A stretch of 64,000 nt of DNA from Bog-532 sp963805255 (lineage in GTDB: Bacteria; Actinomycetota; Actinomycetes; Streptosporangiales; Streptosporangiaceae), in contig CAWDTK010000004.1 of NCBI GenBank assembly GCA_963805255.1, forward strand, positions 62,001 through 126,000, read 5' to 3'. The translations under genes and the position numbers were made by a program. Below, piece by piece: positions 31,138-39,488 of the stretch. The number at the start of each line of letters is the position of its first letter. The stretch's first letter is position 1. A model generated the notes under the pieces. It was not told the origin of the DNA. It ran no database searches and saw nothing but the letters and a program-made list of their open reading frames with translations.

Positions 31138-33816
31138 TCAGCGCAGCCGGCGGAGGTGGGCGTCCGCGGGGTCGGCGGCCTGAAGGCGGATCCGGGCATC
31201 GACGGCCTGCACGCCGCCCAGGCGGGCGAAAACCGGGCTCAGCTCGAGCTCGGCGATCTGCGGCAGGTCATCGGCCATCCGGGAGACGCGCAGCAGCAGG
31301 TCCCGCAGCGCGGCGAGATCAGCGCCGGGGGCGCCGGGGCGCCCGAGCAGGAGCGGGGCGGCGCGGATCGAGCGGATCAGCTCGCCGGCATCGGAGTCGG
31401 TGAGCGGAGCGAGCCGCGCCGCGCGATCAGCCAGCACATCGGCGGCCGCACCGCCGACCCCGAACAGCACCAGCGGGCCGACGACCTCTTCCTGCAGCAC
31501 GCTGATCATCACCTCGACGCCGCCCGTGACCATCGGCTTGACGATGACACCGGCCAGCCGGCGGCCGAACGCCTCCCGCAGCGAGCGGAACCCGCGCCGG
31601 ACCTGGTCCGTGCCGTGCAGATCGATCAGCAGGGCGCCGGCGCCACGCGCGCGCACCAGGCCGGGCACGTCCGCCCGGAGCGCGACCGGGCCGCCGAATC
31701 GTGCCGCCGCCGCGACGGCGGCGTCCTCCGTGACGACCCCGATGCTGTCGGCCAGCGGCACCCCGTAGCAGGCGAGGAGTTCCACGGTCGGGTCCAGCGG
31801 CAGCCAGCCGCCTGCTGGCCGGCCGGCCAGAAATTCCGCGACCAGTTCCCTCGCCCGGTCCGGGCGCAGGCCGTCGAGATCGGGCACGCTTCCCGGCGGG
31901 ATCGCCCGCCACCTGCCGTAGCGCGCGGCGTGGCCGAGGGCGCGGGCGGCGGACTCGGAGTAGGCATAGGCCGGAACGGCGGGGGAGTCCCCGCCGGGGG
32001 CCCGGAGCAGCCGGACCACTTCCACCTGGTCCAGCACCGCGGCGGCGATCGGCACGGGCAGCCGCGCGGCGGGCACCTCGGGCGCAAGGTCACTGCGTGC
32101 GCTCGTGGTCGTCAGCGCCAGCACCGCGTCGACGCCCGGATCGGCGCCGGCGATCTCCAGGCACTGACGGAAGATGCCGGGGCCGATCAGGAGGGTGGTA
32201 TCGACCGGCCCGGTCACCGTGGCGTCGCGGGGAAGCAGGTCCCCCAGCGCCCGCTGGGTGTCCCCGGCCAGGCGGGCGACCTGCAGGCCCGCGTCGCCGC
32301 ACGCGTCGGCGGCGAGCACCGCGGCGCCGCGGGTGTTGGACACCACGGCGACCCTGGGGCCGGCGGGCACCGGCTGGGCGGCCAGCAGGGCCGCGGTGTC
32401 GAGCAGCTCGCCCAGGTTCGCGGTGGCGATCACCCTGGCCTGCTCGAACAGGGCCTGCCTGGTGAGCAGGGGGGTAGCCGCCGGGGCGCGAGCCCCGGCC
32501 AGGCGCCGGCCCGTCGCGGACCGGCCCACAATCACGGTCAGCACCGGCATGCTGCGGCCGACACGGCGGGCCGTGCGGGCGAACTTGGGCGGGTTCGCGA
32601 TCGACTCCAGATACAGCAGGGCCAGCTTGGTCGCCGGGTCGGACTCCCACCACAGCAGCATGTCGTCGCCGGACACGTCGTCTTTGTCGCCGAGCGAGAC
32701 GAGGGAGGAGATCCCGACGCCGATCCGCGACAGGTGCCCGGCCAAGGCGAAGCCGGCGCCACCGGTCGACTGCACCGCCAGGCCGGCGCTTCCCGGCTCG
32801 GGATGGCGGGCCGCGAACGTCGCGTCCAGGCTGACACTGGTGCCGGCCACACCCAAGCTGGCCGGCCCGACCATCCGCATGCCGTGGCGGCGGCAGATGC
32901 CCAGCAGCTCCGCGCGGGCCGCGCCGTCCAGGCCCGCCGCGAGCACCACCAGCGCCTTGACCCCCCGCCGCCCGCATTCCCCGGCGACACCGGTCACCGC
33001 GGCCGCCGGCGTGGCGATGACCGCCAGGTCGACCTCCCCGGGCAGGGCGGCCGCCGACGGGACGCAGGGCACGCCCTCCATCTCGGCCACGGCCGGGTTG
33101 ACCGCGTACACCGGGCCGGAGAAGCCGCCGGTCACGATGTTGCGCAGGATGGCCCGCCCGACCGAGCCGGGACGCCGGCTGGCGCCGATGACCGCGACCG
33201 AGGCCGGGGCCAGCACGTGCCGCAGGCTGGCCACATCGGCCGACCGCTCCCGCTCGGCAACCGCGTCCCGGTAGGTGCCGAGGGCGACGTCGGCCTCGCC
33301 GGACGGCAGCGGGAAGGTGAGGTCGTATACACCGTCGGCCAGGGCGCGATGCGCCTGCAGCCCGGCGTCGGCGAATACCTTCAGCATGAGCGCGTTCTCG
33401 ACCAGGGTCTCCGCGGTAAAGGCGAGCAGGCCCCGGCCGTGGGCCAGCGAGATCAGGTGCTCCAGCAGCAGCGTGCCGACGCCGCGGTTGTGCATGTCAT
33501 CGGCAACCGCCATGGCGACCTCAGCGGACCGGGAGTCATCGCCGGCAACCTCGTAGCTGCCGCAGCCGGTCAGCTCGCCGCCCAGCACGGCCAGCAGCGC
33601 GGCGTGATCCGGTGCGGGCTCGCGGCAGAGCCGGCGCGCCTCCCGCTCGGCCGCGACCGGGCTCACGCCGAAGAAACGCAGGTAGAGGTTGTCCGGGGAC
33701 ATCTTGGTGTGCATGTCCCGCACCGCGTCGAGGTCGTCTGGCCGCGCGGGCCGGATCTCGATCGTGCTGCCGTCGCTCAGCAGAGCGTAAACACTGGCCT
33801 CGGCGTCTGCGCTCAC
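31138..33816 (-). CDS. GNAT acetyltransferase fused to acyl-CoA synthetase (PatA-like)
   Basis: 892 residues. The N-terminal 170 are a GNAT domain (IEIRPARPDDLDAVRDMH, then VADDMHNRGVGTLLLEHLIS for acetyl-CoA). Next comes a CoA-binding Rossmann domain (VAVIGASRRPGSVG), succinyl-CoA-ligase-like segments and a C-terminal ATP-grasp region (GGPVALRADVPGL, GVEVMISVLQEEVVGPLVLF). This domain order, GNAT first, is the one reported for Streptomyces PatA-type protein acetyltransferases, opposite to enterobacterial Pat. It may acetylate acyl-CoA synthetases; the synthetase part is often inactive in that family. GTG 33816 has CGGGGGCGAT upstream; ATG 33846 and 33858 lack a ribosome site. Confidence 0.83.
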   Translation of the reverse strand: MSADAEASVYALLSDGSTIEIRPARPDDLDAVRDMHTKMSPDNLYLRFFGVSPVAAEREARRLCREPAPDHAALLAVLGGELTGCGSYEVAGDDSRSAEVAMAVADDMHNRGVGTLLLEHLISLAHGRGLLAFTAETLVENALMLKVFADAGLQAHRALADGVYDLTFPLPSGEADVALGTYRDAVAERERSADVASLRHVLAPASVAVIGASRRPGSVGRAILRNIVTGGFSGPVYAVNPAVAEMEGVPCVPSAAALPGEVDLAVIATPAAAVTGVAGECGRRGVKALVVLAAGLDGAARAELLGICRRHGMRMVGPASLGVAGTSVSLDATFAARHPEPGSAGLAVQSTGGAGFALAGHLSRIGVGISSLVSLGDKDDVSGDDMLLWWESDPATKLALLYLESIANPPKFARTARRVGRSMPVLTVIVGRSATGRRLAGARAPAATPLLTRQALFEQARVIATANLGELLDTAALLAAQPVPAGPRVAVVSNTRGAAVLAADACGDAGLQVARLAGDTQRALGDLLPRDATVTGPVDTTLLIGPGIFRQCLEIAGADPGVDAVLALTTTSARSDLAPEVPAARLPVPIAAAVLDQVEVVRLLRAPGGDSPAVPAYAYSESAARALGHAARYGRWRAIPPGSVPDLDGLRPDRARELVAEFLAGRPAGGWLPLDPTVELLACYGVPLADSIGVVTEDAAVAAAARFGGPVALRADVPGLVRARGAGALLIDLHGTDQVRRGFRSLREAFGRRLAGVIVKPMVTGGVEVMISVLQEEVVGPLVLFGVGGAAADVLADRAARLAPLTDSDAGELIRSIRAAPLLLGRPGAPGADLAALRDLLLRVSRMADDLPQIAELELSPVFARLGGVQAVDARIRLQAADPADAHLRRLR

Positions 33817-33858
33817 ATCGCCCCCGGTTCTGCGACGGCTGACCATGCCGCACCGCAC

Positions 33859-34168
33859 TTACCAGCATTATGAGCTATCGGGACGCGGCCCACCGGGGAC
33901 TCCGCCCGGGTATCCGCACCCGGGAGGGATCAGCCGGCCCTTGGTCACCTGGTGCCGGAACGACGTGCAGGAGCCGCGGCCGACCCCGGCGCCAGGCGAT
34001 CAGCTCAGCGACGCCCTCGGCCTGGTGGCCGCAGGAGCCGGATACCCCCGCCAGGTGACGGTTCGCCGTCACCGGTGAGCGCCGCCCCGCGCCCGTCTCC
34101 TGCACGATCACGTCACCCGCCGGGCCCGCAGCCAGGCCACGAACCGGGTCATGGCCGAAGGGCGAGAT
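33859..34168. other. Intergenic region with two hairpins
   Basis: 310 bp without a supported gene. CCCGGGT/ACCCGGG (33905-33924) and the tetraloop hairpin at 34054-34073 are the only structures I can point to. Confidence 0.45.
34054..34073 (-). terminator. TTCG-tetraloop hairpin after GAF-ANTAR gene
   Basis: GGTGACGG-TTCG-CCGTCACC, 8-bp perfect stem, 95 bp downstream of the minus-strand GAF-ANTAR stop. It is very stable and there is no T tract. Confidence 0.45.
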
Positions 34169-34909
34169 TCACCAGCGTACGCCACGGGCCCACGCCAGCG
34201 GATCGAGATCGAGGGTGCCGGCTACGGCCGCCTCGGCGACGTCGGTGAGCCGCAGGTTGCTCTCGCGGGCGTAGGCCCGCAGCCGGGAGAAAGCCTCGCC
34301 CAGGTCGACGCCGGCGCGCTCCGCGACCACGCCCTTGGCCTGCTCGATAACCACGCGGCTGGTCAGGGCAGCAGAGAGCTGCTCGTTCACGCGCTGGGCC
34401 CCGGCGCTGGCACGATGATGCTGCACGACGCTGAGGGTGGCGAGGTCCGCGAAGGCGCGGGCGACGATGACGTCCGCCTCGGCCATCGGGGCCTGCGTGA
34501 CGCTGAACAAGTTCAGGGCGCCGAGGGTGACGTCACGAAACCGCAGCGGCAGGGCGGACACCGACTGGAAACCCTCCCCGAGAGCGGCGGCGGAAAATGA
34601 CGGCCAGCGGCCGGACTCGGCCTCCAGATCCGCATGCTCGACGCGTTCCCCGCTGCGGAAGGCATCCAGGCAGGGGCCTTCCTGGGCCTGCAGCTCGAAC
34701 AACTCCAGCAGGCGCATCGTCTCGCTCGAGGACGCGATCAGCCCCAGGCTGCCCCCGGGAGAGGCCAGCATCACCCCGGCCGCAGAGACGCCGAGCACGC
34801 TGACGCACCGGTCGGCGAGCCCGGTCAGCACGTCAACCACGTCGTAGTCGTCAAGGAGGGTATCGGCCATCTCGGCGACTGACCGCATCGCGTCGGCTTC
34901 TTCGAACAT
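34169..34909 (-). CDS. GAF-ANTAR regulator 1
   Basis: 246 residues. A GAF sensor domain (about 15-165; ADRCVSVLGVSAAGVMLASP, LQAQEGPCLDAFRSGE, LPLRFRDVTLGALNLFS) is followed by a C-terminal ANTAR domain (LTSRVVIEQAKGVVAERAGV, AFSRLRAYARESNLRLTDVA). ANTAR domains bind paired hairpins in mRNA leaders and prevent termination. GAF ligands vary. The gene has an ideal AGGAGGTGA ribosome site and a strong hairpin 22 bp before the start codon. A paralogue lies just upstream in the same orientation. Confidence 0.88.
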   Translation of the reverse strand: MFEEADAMRSVAEMADTLLDDYDVVDVLTGLADRCVSVLGVSAAGVMLASPGGSLGLIASSSETMRLLELFELQAQEGPCLDAFRSGERVEHADLEAESGRWPSFSAAALGEGFQSVSALPLRFRDVTLGALNLFSVTQAPMAEADVIVARAFADLATLSVVQHHRASAGAQRVNEQLSAALTSRVVIEQAKGVVAERAGVDLGEAFSRLRAYARESNLRLTDVAEAAVAGTLDLDPLAWARGVRW

Positions 34910-34930
34910 CTCACACTCACCTCCTGCACG

Positions 34931-34958
34931 CCCGGCGGCCCGTCAGGGCCGCCGGGCC
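34931..34958 (-). other. 12-bp hairpin between the two GAF-ANTAR genes
   Basis: GCCCGGCGGCCC-GTCA-GGGCCGCCGGGC (plus strand), a perfect stem. It lies 84 bp after the upstream GAF-ANTAR stop and just before the Shine-Dalgarno of the next one, so it could be a terminator or an attenuator. There is no U tract after it. Confidence 0.6.
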
Positions 34959-35042
34959 GCCGGGCACCAGATCGAGGGCCGGGCCGCGGCATCCATCCTT
35001 GTGCCGGCCTGTCCGCGCCCGGCTGCGCCGGGCGAGCGGGGC

Positions 35043-35795
35043 TCATCCCAGCCTCAGCCTGCCGGCGATAACGTCATCGGCCACCTCGGCGAGCAGGCGA
35101 CCGTTGCCGAACGCGAACGCCCGCAGCCGGATCAGCGCCTCGGCGACGCTGATCCCCTGCTGGACCGAGACCATGCCCGCCGCGTTGTGCACCGCGAAGT
35201 GGAAGTCGGCGCCGGCCTCCAGCTCTTTCGCCACCGCGCCGGACGGCGCCCCGGCCTGGGCGTCCAGCACCCAGCGGGCGGCCACGTCGGCCACGACCAG
35301 CGCGTCAGCATGCTGATCGTCGTTAAGCGGGCCCGGCCGGTCACGGTAGAGGTTGAGCGCCCCCAGCCGCACCGTGCCCACCCGCAGCGGGAACCCGAAC
35401 ACCGCCCGCACGCCCGCCTGCAGCGCCGGCGGGGTGAACGCGGGCCACCGGCGGGCCACCGGCTCGGCCAGGTCGGGCTCGGCCACCGCCCCGTCCTGGT
35501 GGTAGGCGTCCACGCACGGGCCCTCGCCCAGCGAGTACTGCAGCTCCTCGATCAGCTGGCTGACATCATCGGTGCTGCTCAACGACCCGCGCGGGATGTC
35601 ACCCGACATCAGCATGACCCCGGCACCGTTCACCCCCACGATCCCCGGGCACACCGCGCACAGCCGGGCAGAAGACAGCCCGTCTCCCCCGGCAGACAGC
35701 GCAGCCACTATCCGGCCGAGCCGGTCGCCTGCCATCTCAGCGACGCAACCGCGGGCACGAATACGTCCCTCTGCCCGCACGATCAAGGCGGTCAT
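35043..35795 (-). CDS. GAF-ANTAR regulator 2
   Basis: 250 residues. GAF core: CAVCPGIVGVNGAGVMLMSG, LQYSLGEGPCVDAYHQDGAV, GFPLRVGTVRLGALNLY. C-terminal ANTAR helices: HNAAGMVSVQQGISVAEALI, RLRAFAFGNGRLLAEVADDV. ANTAR residues are less conserved here than in the neighbour: AAGMVSVQQG stands in place of EQAKGVVAERAG, so RNA binding may be altered. GCAGGTGA precedes the ATG. It is co-oriented with regulator 1 and probably part of one unit. Confidence 0.83.
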   Translation of the reverse strand: MTALIVRAEGRIRARGCVAEMAGDRLGRIVAALSAGGDGLSSARLCAVCPGIVGVNGAGVMLMSGDIPRGSLSSTDDVSQLIEELQYSLGEGPCVDAYHQDGAVAEPDLAEPVARRWPAFTPPALQAGVRAVFGFPLRVGTVRLGALNLYRDRPGPLNDDQHADALVVADVAARWVLDAQAGAPSGAVAKELEAGADFHFAVHNAAGMVSVQQGISVAEALIRLRAFAFGNGRLLAEVADDVIAGRLRLG

Positions 35796-36134
35796 TCACC
35801 TGCCGGCTCCTTCGGCTAAAAGGAAAGCGTCAGCAGGGACTGGACTCAACGCGCTCCGGGGCCCGGTCCGCAGGCCTCGCATCGCTAACGCTACACCAAA
35901 AGAACGGCCAGAGGCAGCCCGGCCCCGGCCTGTGGACAATCCCCAACCCCGGCAATCTGCCCGCCACCGACCGAAGCGACCGCCCTCCGCCAGGCCCGGC
36001 AGCGGGCCCGCGCAGGTGCACGGCCACCGGGGAGCTCCCCCTCTGGGGTGACCATGCTCACCTTGACGGACGGTCACATGCCGGGCATTGTGGTATGCGT
36101 TCCGTCACCGCCCAGACCCTGCGGGAGAGACAAT
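35796..36134. other. Intergenic divergent promoter region
   Basis: 339 bp between the GAF-ANTAR gene and the small exported protein. It must hold promoters for both directions, but I could not pick out convincing boxes. No gene is supported. Confidence 0.4.
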
Positions 36135-36455
36135 ATGAGCACCTTCACGCGTGCCGCCGCTTATACCGTCCGGATCGCCGCGGTAACCGCCGCGACCCCC
36201 CTGCTGGCCGGCGCGGCCGCTTCGGCCGCGACCGCGAAGCTGGCCGGCTGGGAACTGCGGCAGCTCGCCACCTCGCCGCTGTCCGCCGAGGCCAGGCGGC
36301 TTAAGGCCGGATTCCGCGAGCTGGCCGCCGCCAACGGCGCCGGCGCGAACGTGCCAGCGCGGCAGCAGGGCCGCGAGAGGCGCCGCCCCGATCGTGCGCC
36401 CGCGCGCTCCGGTAAGGGCCGTGCCCAGCTGGCTGCCCTGAACTCGTCGCGCTAG
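36135..36455 (+). CDS. Small Ala-rich membrane/exported protein, unknown
   Basis: 106 residues, not recognised. The N-terminus YTVRIAAVTAATPLLAGAAA is a signal-like or anchor helix. The rest is basic and Ala/Arg-rich (RRLKAGFRELAAANGAG, RERRRPDRAPARSGKGRAQ). GGGAGAG lies five bases before ATG 36135, which supports translation. No partner is suggested by the neighbours. Confidence 0.5.
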   Translation: MSTFTRAAAYTVRIAAVTAATPLLAGAAASAATAKLAGWELRQLATSPLSAEARRLKAGFRELAAANGAGANVPARQQGRERRRPDRAPARSGKGRAQLAALNSSR

Positions 36456-36737
36456 GCACCCCGGCGTGCCGCGTGCTGACGGAGATCATCCCTTTGACGC
36501 ACCGGCTGGGGACGTTCACCAGCCCGCCCGGGGATCGCTCAAACCGTTACCGGCACGGGTGTTAGCTCCCGGCAGTCGCAAGGCGCGCAGGTCCGGGCCG
36601 GGGGTAGGGCCGGAGGTCCACATCCATGACCTGCCTCTCGCGGGCCAGATAAGGCTCTGCGACATCGCTCCCATGACGAACGAGACGTCGGCCTTAACCG
36701 GCAGCTACGGCCCATTTTCCGGGTCCGGCCTGACCGT
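36456..36737. other. Intergenic, nothing recognised
   Basis: Between the small exported protein and the first 92-bp element. A frame on the plus strand stays open but has no ribosome site or motif. Confidence 0.35.
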
Positions 36738-36745
36738 ACTGGCGG

Positions 36746-36837
36746 GTAAGTATTCGGAAATCGTGTGGTTACCGACTGGTAGGACTGCGTCTACCAGCAC
36801 AAACGCGGACGCGCTCACAGGACTTCCGAATACTTAC
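36746..36837 (+). mobile_element. 92-bp palindromic insertion element (MITE), copy A
   Basis: Ends are a perfect 14-bp inverted repeat, GTAAGTATTCGGAA and TTCCGAATACTTAC; the stem continues inward through TGTG/CACA with two mismatches. Inside lies a second hairpin, CTGGTAG/CTACCAG. It is flanked by the direct repeat ACTGGCGG (36738-36745 and 36838-36845), an 8-bp target duplication. It is 91/92 identical to the copy at 58640. It encodes no transposase. The element stays open in the frame reading KYSEIVWLPTGRTAS. Confidence 0.92.
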
Positions 36838-37080
36838 ACTGGCGGGGCAGAAGCAAGAAACCATCAGGCACCGGGAAAGACGTTTTGCAGGCCGCGAGGA
36901 TCATAGGCAATGCCCCCAGCGCAATCTTCCCTGCGGCGTTGCCGCATTCTGGGCCAATCCAATCTACGACCGGAAAATGCTCGTGCATATTTACGGAACA
37001 ATACGTGCCTGCTGCGGTTAAGCAATCTTGAGTGGCCGGTGGGACTGCGGCCGAATTGCAGGATATGCTGACCGAGCTAC
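36838..37080 (-). other. Segment between two MITE copies, possible gene remnant
   Basis: 235 bp of lower GC than the surroundings. A minus-strand frame reads MHEHFPVVDWIGPECGN and ALPMILAACKTSFPVPDG before ending inside copy A; there is no ribosome site. It may be a gene fragment cut by the insertion. I cannot name it. Confidence 0.3.
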
Positions 37081-37172
37081 GTACGTATTCGGAAATCGTG
37101 TGGCTGGGGGCAAGCTGGACCGCGTCGACTAGGGCAAACGCGAACCGGGCCACAGGACTTCCGAATAGTTAC
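37081..37172 (+). mobile_element. 92-bp MITE, copy B (diverged)
   Basis: Same length and outer blocks as copy A (TATTCGGAAATCGTGTGG and CACAGGACTTCCGAAT), but the middle 40 bases differ widely and the terminal stem has two mismatches (GTACG versus AGTTAC end). It is flanked by the perfect 8-bp duplication CGAGCTAC (37073-37080 and 37173-37180). Older insertion or a different subfamily. Confidence 0.88.
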
Positions 37173-37308
37173 CGAGCTACGGTGGAAATGTGGGAACCTC
37201 GGACCAGGAGAATCCTGGCTGAGCCGGTCAGAGACCTTGCAGGCCCGGCTGCGTGACCTGGAGATGGGACTTATTACCAGGCCCGTCACCAAGGAAGGAA
37301 GATCAATA

Positions 37309-37566
37309 ATGGCCGAGATATTGGCTGAGGAATTGGCTGAGGCCGGTCGGATAACCGGGCTCGGCCCGGAGACCGGCGGCAAGATAATTTTCGGCTTGCA
37401 GTCTGCTTACGCAAAGCATACTGGCCAGAAGCCGATGAGATTTGTTGCGTCGGCCAGTCAGCTGACGGACCTGGGCGATCACGATCTGGTTATCGTGCGG
37501 TTCAGCCGCACTGATCACAGCACTATGGCGGAGCCGCTGCCGGTGGCCTCGCTTTCCCTGGCGTAA
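37309..37566 (+). CDS. Small hypothetical protein (85 aa)
   Basis: Not recognised. The sequence starts MAEILAEELAEAGRITG and ends VASLSLA; it looks like a folded cytosolic protein (RFVASASQLTDLGDHDLVIV). The ribosome site AAGGAAGGAAG is excellent and lies 7 bases before ATG 37309. Codon use is visibly less GC-biased than in neighbours (ATA, ATT, TTG, GCA), and two MITEs sit just upstream, so recent acquisition is likely. An in-frame start further upstream (37237) lacks a ribosome site. Confidence 0.6.
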   Translation: MAEILAEELAEAGRITGLGPETGGKIIFGLQSAYAKHTGQKPMRFVASASQLTDLGDHDLVIVRFSRTDHSTMAEPLPVASLSLA

Positions 37567-37936
37567 GGGTTAGTAAATGGAACGCGGCAACGCCCCTTGA
37601 GGTTGACTCGCGTTCATGGCCCGGGCAAGACGATTCCAGTTAATTTGATCCCGGGCCTGCGCACGTGCGCAGGCCCGGGATCTGGGCAGGCCGGTGACGG
37701 AGCCGGCGCCGCGGCCGCAGCTGACCGACCCGTTCCTGGGCAAGGTCGAGGAGTGGGTGGACCGGTCCGAGGCAAGGTGCGGGCCGTGAACACCGCCCCA
37801 GACCGGAGGCGTGGAGGAGAACAACGAGCGTCGTGCCGGGCTACCTGATGGCACTCCCGCCGGGTATCAGTGATGAGTATCCAGCCGGCAGCATGCGCCA
37901 GGATGGGATCGGCGTCGATTAGCAGGGGGAACTCAC
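37567..37936. other. Intergenic region holding a 36-bp palindrome
   Basis: 370 bp without a supported gene. The only strong feature is the perfect palindrome at 37647-37682. Confidence 0.45.
37647..37682. repeat. 36-bp perfect palindrome
   Basis: Left arm GATCCCGGGCCTGCGCAC is followed directly by its exact complement. It may act as a terminator for the 85-aa gene (80 bp upstream), although no T tract follows. Confidence 0.75.
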
Positions 37937-39286
37937 GTGAGCAGCGACTCCCCGTCTCCAGCCGGGAGTACCCGGCCGCCGGGAGGTGCCTTGCCGGTTA
38001 GGGCGCGCCAGCTACTGAAGACCCGCGCGGTCTGGATGTTCCCGCTCATCGTGGGATCGATCGTGGTGGTCCTGCTCACGGCGTTCTACATCGGCTCGGT
38101 GGTTAGCCCTGCCGGGCACCTGCATGGCCTGCCGGTGGCGATAGTGAACCAGGACCGCGGCGCGACCACTGGCACCCAGCGGGTCGATTTCGGCCAGCAG
38201 GTGCAGGCCGGCCTGTCGCGGAGCCCCTCCGTCGCCGATCGGCTGGGCCTGGCGGACACCACCCTCCGCGCCGCTGAGCAGGCAATGGACCGCGACGGGT
38301 CCTATGCGGCGGTCGTGATTCCGGCCGGCTTCACCGCGTCGCTGCTGGAGTTGGCGGTTGCGAAAGCGAGCGGGCCGGGATACGGGCGTCCGGGAATCAC
38401 CATCCTGACCAACCAGCGGGCCGGCACCGAAGGCGTGGGCCTGGCCACCGGCGTGCTGCAGCCCGCCCTCGATTCGGCGTCACGCCAGATTGGGCGAAAG
38501 CTCACCGCCAGCATGCCAGCAGGCAGCGCAAGCCCGGTCACCAGGGCGTTCCTGGCCGACCCGGTCACCGTGCCGACGAGGGTGTACCGCCCGCTGCCCA
38601 GCCACACGGCGCTCGGGCTGAGCGCCTTCTACATCGCCCTGCTGACCCTCATGTGCGGCTTCCTCGGCGGGGCCATCGTCAACTCGTCGGTAGACGCCTA
38701 CCTCGGCTATGCCACCACCGAAATCGGGCCGCGGTGGAGCCAGCGCCGGCCGGTGCCGATCAGCAGATGGCAGACGCTGATCATCAAGTGGGTCATCGCC
38801 GCACTGCTCGCCGGCCTGACGACCGGGCTCATGCTCCTGGTGGCGGCCGGCCTGTTCCGCATGGACGCCCCCCACGCCGGACTGCTGTGGCTGCTGACCT
38901 GGCTGGCGGCCGCCAGCGTGGCCGAGGGAACGATGGTCTTGTTCGCGGTCCTGGGCGCGTCCATCGGCCAGCTCCTGGCGATGCTGCTGTTCGTCTACGC
39001 AGGACTGGCCTCCGCCGGCGGCACCGTACCGCTGCAGGCCCTGCCAGTCTTCCTGCACACGCTGGCCCAGGCCGAGCCGCTGCGGCAGATCCTCGACGGC
39101 ACCCGGGCAATCCTGTACTTCGACGCCCAGGCCAACGCAGGGCTGACCCGATCCGTTGTCGCCGCCGCGGCCGGGCTGGTCATCTGGCTGGCCGCGGGCA
39201 CGGCGCTCGTGCGGTGGTACGACCGCAAGGGACTCAGCCGCATCGACCCGCGGCTCCTGGAATACGTGGGCCGCGCCGCCCAGTAG
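37937..39286 (+). CDS. DUF3533 / YhgE-Pip-like membrane protein
   Basis: 449 residues. One N-terminal helix (MFPLIVGSIVVVLLTAFYIG), then an extracytoplasmic region of about 190 residues (GLPVAIVNQDRG, AAVVIPAGFTASLLEL) and five or six C-terminal helices (LSAFYIALLTLMCGFLGGAI, WVIAALLAGLTTGLMLLVAA, VLGASIGQLLAMLLFVYAGL, VVAAAAGLVIWLAAGTALV). This layout is that of ABC-2-like YhgE/Pip and SNG1-type exporters that work without an obvious ATPase. Start GTG 37937 follows AGGGGGAAC. Its substrate is unknown. Confidence 0.75.
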   Translation: MSSDSPSPAGSTRPPGGALPVRARQLLKTRAVWMFPLIVGSIVVVLLTAFYIGSVVSPAGHLHGLPVAIVNQDRGATTGTQRVDFGQQVQAGLSRSPSVADRLGLADTTLRAAEQAMDRDGSYAAVVIPAGFTASLLELAVAKASGPGYGRPGITILTNQRAGTEGVGLATGVLQPALDSASRQIGRKLTASMPAGSASPVTRAFLADPVTVPTRVYRPLPSHTALGLSAFYIALLTLMCGFLGGAIVNSSVDAYLGYATTEIGPRWSQRRPVPISRWQTLIIKWVIAALLAGLTTGLMLLVAAGLFRMDAPHAGLLWLLTWLAAASVAEGTMVLFAVLGASIGQLLAMLLFVYAGLASAGGTVPLQALPVFLHTLAQAEPLRQILDGTRAILYFDAQANAGLTRSVVAAAAGLVIWLAAGTALVRWYDRKGLSRIDPRLLEYVGRAAQ

Positions 39287-39488
39287 TACAAGTCCCGGAA
39301 CACCGACGGTCACGATCAGGATTCTCCAGCGCACCCCGGCGAGCCCGGGCCGCTGGCAGGCTGACGCCCTGGAAATAGAATCGGTCGGGGCTGGATCCGC
39401 GGCGGTCGGCGCCACCCCCATCAGACCCGGGACGGCACCTCAAGATCACGTTAGCCATTTGACCGGGCACACTGGGTCGCCCCCCGGG

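Noticed and set aside
30700..33873. Very long plus-strand frame opposite the acetyltransferase
   Set aside because: High-GC antisense shadow; the minus-strand protein has clear domains.
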